Shown in pieces: positions 55,283-64,000 of a stretch of 64,000 bases of DNA. Under the pieces are notes generated by a model that saw only the letters and a program-made list of their open reading frames with translations, did no database searches and had not been told where the DNA came from. The stretch is taken from positions 143,308,508 through 143,372,507 of the forward strand of contig JALIGW010000003.1 in NCBI GenBank assembly GCA_023053685.1, written 5' to 3'. This stretch comes from Diadophis punctatus similis (lineage: Eukaryota; Chordata; Lepidosauria; Squamata; Dipsadidae). Numbering within the stretch: position 1 is the first letter of the stretch; every line of letters begins with the position of its first letter. The position numbers and the translations under genes were made by a program.

Positions 55283-55597
55283 CACACAGTGATTTTTATT
55301 GCCTGTTATATGTATATGCAGGGAGATGCATCCCTATTCATTATAATGGTTTATTCCTGAGCACATGATTGATATGTTCTTGTACGCATGTGTGCATTCC
55401 TTTCTCCGATCTCCTTCTGTTCCTGGCTTCCATTGAAACAAGACCTATTTTTATATCAGAGATGTAGATTAATGAGGATTTATTGTTTTTTGTATTGAAA
55501 TAAATATTTTTACTTATACCTCTAAACTGCGGCTTCTTTTCTAATGTCTGATGTCCAGGAAAAGATCTATTTCTCCTTTGTGAGATTATCACCTCTG

Positions 55598-55655
<58 letters not shown>
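55236..55655. repeat. Two CA microsatellites (55236-55281, 55600-55655)
   Basis: Two CA runs of about 45 and 55 bp are separated by about 320 bp of unassigned sequence. Confidence 0.95.
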
Positions 55656-55657
<2 letters not shown>

Positions 55658-56207
55658 CAAGCTTGTGTGGGGCTGCTAGGCTTGAAAACCAATAATATCT
55701 TCAGGATCAGTGTAAAACTGGTGTTAGGCAAAAAGCAGATATATCTCCATCAGTTGTATGCAAATTTCCCAGAAGTATAGAGCTGCTTAATGTGGGAAAG
55801 AAAGTGCTGGAATAAGATGGGCCTTTATTTATCTTACAATTTGTAACAGTTCTTTTCTTGTTTGACTCATGTTCATATGTTCGTGCTTATATGATACGAA
55901 CTCAGCTACTTAACACTATATATAGTACTACTAAAAGTTTTGCTGTCATAACCTAAAACTGGGCAAAGCAGTGCATCACCGGGCAACATTTTTAAACCAA
56001 AATACTTCAAATAAGCTAATTTACAGAATGCATTCAAAATCCAGGCCCATGACTCCTGAAGGAATGAAATTTGGGGGTGTTGTAGCTGCTTCATTACTAC
56101 TGGCTGCTGCTATGGGCTTGTGATCTTCATTTTCATTTGTGACAGTTTCCCAGCCAGTCACATAATCCCCCTCTCTTTCCTTCACCAGCAGCAGCCTCTT
56201 ACTTGTC
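55656..56207. other. No gene or clear repeat seen
   Basis: Unique-looking sequence. Confidence 0.55.
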
Positions 56208-56265
56208 GGAAGGGAAGGGAGGGGAAGGGAAGGGAAGGGAAGGAAAGGAAAGGAAAGGAAAGGAA
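56208..56265 (+). repeat. (GGAAG/GGAAA)n tract
   Basis: Short purine-only array. Confidence 0.93.
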
Positions 56266-56439
56266 GATTTTTAATGATGCCTGCCACATTCCCAAAAGGA
56301 AACTCAATGGGGAAGCTTACAGGAAGTCAGACGTCACTCCTGCTCCCACTTTTTTGCCCATCCTTGGTCAATCTGTTTCTCTGTTTAGGTAAGGAAATAT
56401 CTCTGAAATTATGACCCAATGGGGCATGGTTGTCTAGTT

Positions 56440-56691
56440 CAGGGGCTGCCAACCCCCAGGACTGCGGTCCACTACTGGGTACGGCCCATTCAGAACCAGG
56501 GTGTGGAAGTAGCAGGTGAACATGCATGCACACAGGCAGCTCCACTTACACGTGCAGTGGGTGAGCGCACACATGCAGCTCCATTTGTGTGAGTGGCAGG
56601 CGTGTGCGCCTGCCACTCACACATAACCATTCCTTCTCCCTCCACCACCACCACCCCCGGTCTGCAAAGCCAGAAAGGTTGGGGATTGCTG
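56440..56691 (+). mobile_element. hAT-type MITE, CAGGGGCTGCCAACC family
   Basis: Starts CAGGGGCTGCCAACCCCC and ends AAGGTTGGGGATTGCTG. The duplication GTCTAGTT is at 56432-56439 and 56692-56699. The interior differs from the other two families. A related end (aaaggttggagacccctg) lies at 13201-13222 inside the 4-kb element. Confidence 0.92.
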
Positions 56692-56699
56692 GTCTAGTT

Positions 56700-57283
56700 T
56701 AATAAATAAATAAAAGATTTGCTTTAACAGCATGTATCACCTCCTTAAGAAACAGAAGGAGATTTATCTATACTACTGTATTGCATGTGGACAAGTCTTC
56801 AATATATTACAAATGATGGCTTTAAATGTTATGGAATGGCTTATGATAATCAACTTTCAAATCTCATTTTTTTCATATTTAACAAATACAATACTCCATT
56901 CATATATAGGACAAGATAGAATCCAACTTGTTTCAACTGAATGATGTTCAGGCAAATTTCTCTCGAGAAGGTAATAAGTATTAATGATGACAATCTGTAC
57001 AGGCAGCATTTGCTCAGAGCCTGGGTTTTTCTCATTTCAAAAAGCAAAGTTGAAAAAAATTATCACCGCACTTTTAATGAAAGATATTCACATTAGAAAT
57101 GAACATTTTTGCCTTTCAGAGGAAAAATAATACATCTTCATCATAAAATGTTAATATATGTCTAGCTTTCATATTTCTCTAGATTGGAGGGTTCTTAATG
57201 ACATACAGGCAAAAAAGCATTGATATTTTACACACACACACACACTCACACAATCCCCAAGGTTTTTGCTTTCAAATATGAAT
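56700..57283. other. No gene seen; short CA run at 57231-57250
   Basis: AT-rich unique-looking sequence before a long microsatellite. Confidence 0.55.
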
Positions 57284-57676
57284 AATAATAATATAATATA
57301 ATATAATATAATATAATTAATATAATATAATTAATATAATATAATATAATATAATATAATATAATATAATATAATATAATATAATATAATATAATATAAT
57401 ATAATATAATATAATATAATATAATATAATATAATATAATATAATATAATATAATATAATATAATATAATATAATATAATATAATATAATATAATATAAT
57501 ATAATATAATATAATATAATATAATATAATATAATATAATATAATATAATATAATATAATAATATTGTAACATAACGTAACATAACATAACACAACATAA
57601 TATAATACATATAATATAATATAATATAATACATGTATTGTTACGTTATGTTGTTAGGTTAGGTTAGGTTAGGTTA
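57284..57676 (+). repeat. (TATAA)n array decaying to AACAT and TTAGG units
   Basis: About 280 bp of near-perfect TATAA units are followed by cataacgtaacataac variants and then four TTAGG units (57654-57675). Frames through it are artefacts. Confidence 0.96.
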
Positions 57677-59529
57677 TATTAATATAGACTGAAATTAACC
57701 AAACGCCTTTTAAGAGAAGTCTTAGAAGAGTTATGCTGCTAGAGAAAGGCCCAGTTTCTTGAAACAATGGGTTCTGTCTTGATATATGAATAAAGGAATT
57801 TATGGATGACTTCTATGTTTTGGAATCTTCCTATTAGCAAAACTATTTCTCTTTGTATTTTTCACCAGAGAGTTTATTTCTGAAGTATGAAGAACTAATA
57901 GCCAATGAAATTTCTTCGGGACAATGCATTAGAGCAGACATAAGGAATGTGAAACTCTCTAGAAGTTGTTCAATTAAAATTTAGAGATGGGAAATTGGAA
58001 TTTAATGGAGGAGAAAGGGAGAGAATAATTTCTCTAAACTTATCCAGGGAGAGTGAAAATTTTCAGAAATATCTTAAGAACAGGATTTTCCCTTGGCAAT
58101 GAGAGTGGCTATTGAAAAACTCCAAACAAGTGAAATTCCATTTTGGTGTCTTCCTTGGGGATTGATATAAAGCTTAGAAAGTCAGGAAAGCTGTAGATCA
58201 TGAGCAACAGAACTTTAAAATGAAATGCAATACCAGAAACATCTGTAGGATCTGATAGTGTTATCAGAATGTCCAAACAAAGCAACTTGAAGTCACAATG
58301 CAAGCTCCATCCTCTAGATCTACTATTTATAGTAGTGATGAGTAGCAATGAGTGCACAGTTGAAAGAGCTGAAGGACATTAAGGGAAGATCACCATGGAA
58401 AAAACTGATCTATGTGGTTGTTAAAAAGCAACAATGACTTGATAGCACACAATCATCATCACTCCCAGACTATATATGCCATCAATCTTTTGGAAGCATT
58501 CAGAAATGGAATCTGCAGGTGAATGAGTATAGCTCTGTCTGTAAGCTTCAAAAGACATGGTTGCTTTAAAGACCTGCTGAAATGGGCCAAGTTGTCTCCT
58601 CCTATGAAATGAATCATTAAAAAAGTAAATTCATAGCATTGTAGAATCTAAAAATAAAAGTAAAATTAAGCTCTCCTTTGAATTGGACTGAAATCCTGGG
58701 GTTCAACAGTTAACAATCTTCCTGTATGCATGCATTAATATATGATGTATAAATACATCACAATGTCAGCTACAGCACACAGTATAGTATAATGTAGTAT
58801 AATATAGTAATCATGTCATATACAGTAAGAGTAATAATACAATAATATTATATAAGATAATAAGTTTATTAATGCGATATTTCTAACATGCTCCCCCCCT
58901 CAAAACTTGGTTTTATCAAAATTTCACCCTAGTTTTTTTTTAAAGAATATTATGAGTCATTGACTCATTGATTGACTTAAGTGCAGCTCTTGGTGTGTGA
59001 GAGGATTTTGTGATCATATCTGGTTAGAAAAGGAACATAAGGAAAGCTCCCTTTTTTTAAAAAAAAATAGCAATTAAGTGTGTGCTGCACATCGTAATAC
59101 TACACTGCCCTGCCATGGATTTGGTTTTCCGTACAAAGGAAGCCCATCTTCAATTTAGAAAGGTTAAGAAACCATTAGCACTGATGGCTTATAGAACATA
59201 AACATTTGAGATGACTCATACTCTGTTTCTTCATGCCATTTAGGAATTAAGGATTCTTAATTGATGTAATGCACCACAAGTTCCAATGGTTTTCAGCGAG
59301 AGGAACGCATAACTCTCCTGTAATTTGAGTACACTATTCTAATTGATTAATTGGGTTTCCTTGTTAAGACAGAGTTTGGAGTTTGGGAATGCTATCCGTG
59401 TTCAGTGTAATAATAAAAATGCTTGAACCTGCAATATAAAGGCGTAGTATCAATCCAGGAAGAAAGTGCAGAATGTTATAACTCAAATATAACCAATGAA
59501 TTCAATGCAACATCGAGAACTCTTGGTCC
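57677..59529. other. Mostly repeat-free; possible conserved DNA near 59070-59370
   Basis: No gene recognised. The part near 59070-59370 has TTAATTGATG and CTAATTGATTAATTGGG homeodomain-like clusters and no sign of a repeat. That is only a hint of regulatory conservation. Confidence 0.35.
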
Positions 59530-59720
59530 TGTGAATGTAGGAATTGCATGGGGTTTTTAAAATTGTTGCTTTTAATGTTTTTAATGCTTTTTTAATAATT
59601 AGTGTTTTTAATTTTTTTTATGTTTATTGTTTGCATGTAGATTTCTTATTGTTGTGAGCCGCTCAGAATCTCCGTGGAATGGGCGGCATACAAGTGTGAA
59701 TAATAAATAAATAAATAAAA
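59530..59720 (+). mobile_element. L2-like LINE 3' end
   Basis: T-rich 3' UTR, then ttgttgtgagccgctcagaa, atgggcggcatacaagtg and an AAAT-unit tail, the usual squamate L2-type terminus. 5'-truncated. Confidence 0.65.
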
Positions 59721-59888
59721 TGGGAGCCTGATTTTCTAGCAACAGGGCTTGTATTTCACACCGAACAAACACTAAGGGTGGAGAAGATTACATTAAAACT
59801 GAGTATTTATTTCCAATAAAGGTAGTCCTCGCTAGATGGTAGTTAAGTGAGTTTTGCCCCATCTTACAACCTTTCTCGCCACCACTGT

Positions 59889-60212
59889 TATCGGAGTGGG
59901 AATTAATCTCACAGAGGTGATATTTGACCTTTCTCCCAGAATTCAGACATTAGAAATAGAGCCGGAGTTTAAAAGTCTAATTAAAATATTTATTTCGGTA
60001 CAAAAAAATTAAAATCTCATTGTTTACATCTCTGCTATAAAATGCGACTTCCTCAGTCGGAAGCCAAAGCAAGAAGGGAAGAGTGGAGATTCAGGAATGC
60101 ACACATGCATACAAGAACATATCAATCACATGCTCAGGAATGTACCATTATATTAGATAGGGATGCAGCTCCCTGCATATACATACAATTGAAAATAAAT
60201 CACACCGTGACA
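59889..60212 (-). mobile_element. Solo LTR-like insertion (324 bp), ACTGT duplication
   Basis: ACTGT (within ACTGTTA on both sides) flanks it at 59884-59888 and 60213-60217. On the minus strand it begins TGTCACGGTGTG and ends CACTCCGATA, similar in style to the Gypsy LTR above (TG...ATA, 5-bp duplication). A minus-strand AATAAATATTT near 59990 could be the polyadenylation signal. No partner LTR. Confidence 0.6.
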
Positions 60213-60319
60213 ACTGTTAAGTGAATCACTGCTGTTGTTCAGTGAGTCACAAGGTTGTCCAGTGAATCTGTCTTCCCCATTGACTTTGCTTGTCAGAAGG
60301 TCGTGGAAGGGGATCACAT

Positions 60320-60631
60320 CAGGGGTGGGTTCTACATACCTTTGCCACCGGTTCGCCTCGTGCGATTTGGCTGCCGTGCATGCTCAGAAGCAGGAGTTAG
60401 GCCGACACACAGCTGTGGAGCTCATCAGCTGTGCTTCGGGCGAAGAAATAAAGGTCAGAATTCACCCATGGGTGGGCGGGAGGGCCCTTTTTCAAGCCAC
60501 AGGAGGGGAAAAATTCGCACAAAATTAAAAAAAAGATGGTGGTGTGCAGGGAACACCACTGACAGTGACGTCACCAGCGGGTTGCTACCGGTTTGGGCGA
60601 TCCGGTCTGAACCGGGAGGAACCCACCCCTG
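60320..60631 (-). mobile_element. hAT-type MITE, CAGGGGTGGG family
   Basis: Starts CAGGGGTGGGTTCTACATAC and ends GGAGGAACCCACCCCTG with perfect outer 10-bp repeats. The duplication GATCACAT is at 60312-60319 and 60632-60639. Inserted in the MITE at 59817. Confidence 0.95.
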
Positions 60632-60795
60632 GATCACATGATCCCAATTGCTAGTGTCTGAATTGTGATCACAAGACCATGGGGATGCTGCAATGGTCGT
60701 AAGTGTGAAAACTGGCCATGTCACTTTTTTCAGGGTTGTTGTAACTTTGAACAGTCACTAAACAAACTGTTGTAACTGTCAAGAATTATCTGTAT

Positions 60796-62087
<1,292 letters not shown>

Positions 62088-62505
62088 CAGGGGTGTCAAA
62101 CTTGATTTCATTGAGGGCCACATCAGGGTTGTATTTGACCTTTGGGGGCCGGGGTGGGCATGGCCAGGGGGGGCATGGCCAGCTTGATGTCACTCATGTC
62201 GGGGCCACATCTGCAAGCAAAAACAGGCCCCTGAGCTCTGTTTTTGGCTGGGATGGCCTCCTGCAATCCTCTGCCAGCAAAAACATGGTCCTCCCGAGCT
62301 CCATTTTCATGGCAGAGGGCTGCAGGAGGCCGTCGCAGCTGAAAGTAGAGCTCGGGTGGGCCACGCACGGCCCTCCCGAACTCTACTTTCACTGGCAGAG
62401 GCACTGCAGGCCGGTCCTTTGCTGTTTCCAGGGCGGCCCTGCGGACCAGATCTAAGCACCCTGTGGGCCAGATTCAGCCCGCGGGCCTTGAGTTTGACAC
62501 CCTTA
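62088..62505 (+). mobile_element. hAT-type element, CAGGGGTGTCAAACT family
   Basis: Starts CAGGGGTGTCAAACTTGA and ends TTGAGTTTGACACCC. It sits between two simple arrays, so its duplication is not readable. GC-rich interior with a repeated agctc...ggcctcctgca segment. The termini are those of a widespread amniote hAT group, from memory. Confidence 0.75.
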
Positions 62506-62506
62506 A

Positions 62507-62564
<58 letters not shown>

Positions 62565-62600
62565 TCCCTCTCCCCCCCTCTCTCTTCCCTGTCTGTCTGT
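62506..62600 (+). repeat. (TC)n microsatellite
   Basis: About 70 bp of TC, then CCCTC variants and four CTGT units. Confidence 0.96.
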
Positions 62601-63712
62601 CTGATTTAAATCAACTTAAAATACCAATCCAAGTTAAATTAGGTACCGTTCATTGTGCAACATATGCCAAATGATTTTTTCCTCTTCCGTCATAATAAAA
62701 CTTACAATGTTGCCAAAATGTTTAAGTAGACCTGGGGAGGGGAATGAGGGAGGGTTACATTCTTTCAATATGTATTTTGTTTTCCCCGCTGCAATTTCCC
62801 TTTCCCCTCTTTCTCTGACTCTGAAAACCTAGTGTTCAAATATCATATAATGCCAGTGTGACCTTTTTTCTGTGGCATGATATAAAATATTCATAGCAAT
62901 ATGTGCATTTTAGTCAGATCTGCTCATAATTTGTATCATCCAGTCCATTAAAGGGGCCACAATTGATTTCAGTCACGGTTCAAAGCTGCCCTGAAATAAT
63001 CACAAAACGATACTATGAAATTACAGGGTTTTTTTAAATGTATGGCAATGTCATGACATTTTATAATTGAGTCCTCTAGTTCTCATAGCTATATCAGAAT
63101 CCATAGGAAATGATGGGGACGGGAGAGAAGAATTGTGTTTTGACAGACACAACAGCATGAGATGTACAAGCGAGATTGTATAAAGTCAGCCATGTAGAAA
63201 GTTATCGGATGTTCCAGTTTGTGCCCCCATGAAATTGGCACAAATCATCTGGATTTGACGTTGGGAAGGTGGTTAGAAGAAACACAAGAGAGAGCAAACA
63301 AGGAGGTAATGGCCACTCAATGATTTAACCTATGTCATAGGGCAAACGTAGATGTCAACAAAGAATCAAATAAAGATGAATGGACTTCTCATGCGACAGT
63401 GCAATGCCTCATTGGGCTCAATTTAATTAAACAGAGAAACTGCTCATATGGAAAGATTAATAGGGCAGAGGCCATATAGTAAACCAGGGCAAAAGTAACA
63501 CCATGTATAGATAGTATTGGACCCCAGCTATGACATGGTGTTACTTTTAAAAAGGCTAAAGAAGCCAACATGGGGAACACAAAGCCAGGTCCTTATTAGA
63601 AAGAAAGTCCTTGCATTTTTGTGATCTGATTTAACTAAGTCACTCTCAGCAAATGAGTTAGGTAATAAGATTGTAACAGTTAAATAGAGTAAATATCTGC
63701 CCCTCCTCACTT
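62601..63712. other. No gene or clear repeat seen; possibly conserved near 62640-63040
   Basis: Unique-looking sequence. No domain in any frame. Composition near 62640-63040 (no repeat signature, mixed base use) would suit a conserved element, but nothing in one sequence can show it. Confidence 0.4.
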
Positions 63713-63794
63713 TCCTTCCTTCCTTCCTTCCTTCCTTCCTTCCTTCCTTCCTTCCTTCCTTCCTTCCTTCCTTCCTTCCTTCCTTCCTTCCTTC
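63713..63794 (+). repeat. (CCTT)n microsatellite
   Basis: About 20 perfect units. Confidence 0.97.
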
Positions 63795-64000
63795 CTCCAC
63801 CTTCAATGCTTCAGCTCATGTGAAACCTTATCTGATTTGTTGTCTTTGATATATTGGGATTGCATCTCAAAATATATACCCGCCATGGCTACTGGTCATA
63901 CCTCTTTTAAATTTTTGGAGTTGTATTATTCCCATCACATCAGTAAAGCTGATTAAGGACCAATCCGATACAACTATAGCTCTTATTATTCTGCATACTG
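63795..64000. other. Unassigned right edge
   Basis: Unique-looking sequence cut by the window end. Confidence 0.55.

Larger units (their letters stand above)
59817..60795 (+). mobile_element. CAGGTAGTCCTCG MITE carrying two later insertions
   Basis: Left aaaggtagtcctcgctagat; right agttgt-like acaaactgttgtaactgtca...atctgta. Body pieces (gttaagtgagttttgcccca, ccattgactttgcttgtcag, atggggatgctgcaatggtc) match 12171-12592. An LTR at 59889-60212 and a hAT at 60320-60631 interrupt it. Without them it would be about 325 bp. Confidence 0.75.

Noticed and set aside
57246..57634. Open frames of 85-115 codons
   Set aside because: Read-through of the TATAA array.
57654..57675. Interstitial telomere
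   Set aside because: Units are TTAGG, not the vertebrate TTAGGG, and they grade into the adjoining pentamer array.

Overview
This window looks like nuclear, non-coding DNA of a squamate reptile, most likely an advanced (colubroid) snake. Three things point there. A CR1-type LINE 3' end runs straight into an (ATTCT)n array, twice and in opposite orientations. There is a Sauria-type tRNA-derived SINE with a Bov-B-like tail. A long GATA/GACA (Bkm-like) array lies near the right end. No complete host gene was recognised. The only intact long reading frame belongs to a retrotransposon. The DNA is AT-rich and CpG-poor outside transposons, with many long microsatellites, as expected for an intergenic region or a very large intron.

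Layout. 0-5.5 kb: SINE and CR1 remnants, then a near-intact Ty3/Gypsy element on the minus strand (888-5507; 208-bp LTRs, GTGTA target duplication, one 1366-codon gag-pol frame). 5.5-9.6 kb: a MITE fragment, a CCTT array, a short L1-type insertion with a 15-bp target duplication, and unique sequence. 9.6-13.7 kb: a 4.08-kb hAT-type element with matching 8-bp duplications (ATTCCTAG), a GC-rich interior, purine tracts, nested repeats and a 30-bp minisatellite. 13.7-19.8 kb: a palindromic MITE split by a solo LTR, a second hAT copy, LINE and SINE pieces, a 215-bp perfect-looking foldback and a broken CR1. 19.8-24.7 kb: mostly unique. 24.7-29.7 kb: an L2-like 3' end split by a hAT copy, a Sauria SINE split twice, and two more hAT copies. 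31.5-35.2 kb: a three-level nest in which a Tigger1-like element is split by another terminal-inverted-repeat element, itself split by an L1 copy that carries only ORF1. 35-49 kb: more hAT copies, a CA/TA array, a CR1 split by an LTR-like insertion, foldback elements and a second LTR-like block. 49.7-64 kb: a second CR1/(AATAG)n unit, a 290-bp repeated block in two copies 3 kb apart, a candidate 64-nt exon, a very long TATAA array, a MITE holding both an LTR and a hAT copy, and a 690-bp GATA/GACA/GGAT array.

The main theme is transposon nesting. Fourteen hAT-type insertions have 8-bp target duplications readable on both sides, falling into at least three terminal families. Many of them landed inside older repeats, so the order of events can be read directly. 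The most notable observations are the Tigger1-like element, which resembles a mammalian family closely enough to raise horizontal transfer; the ORF1-only L1; and the 4-kb hAT with GC-rich, possibly gene-derived cargo. All similarity statements rest on reading by eye and on recall of family features. No alignment or database search was run.
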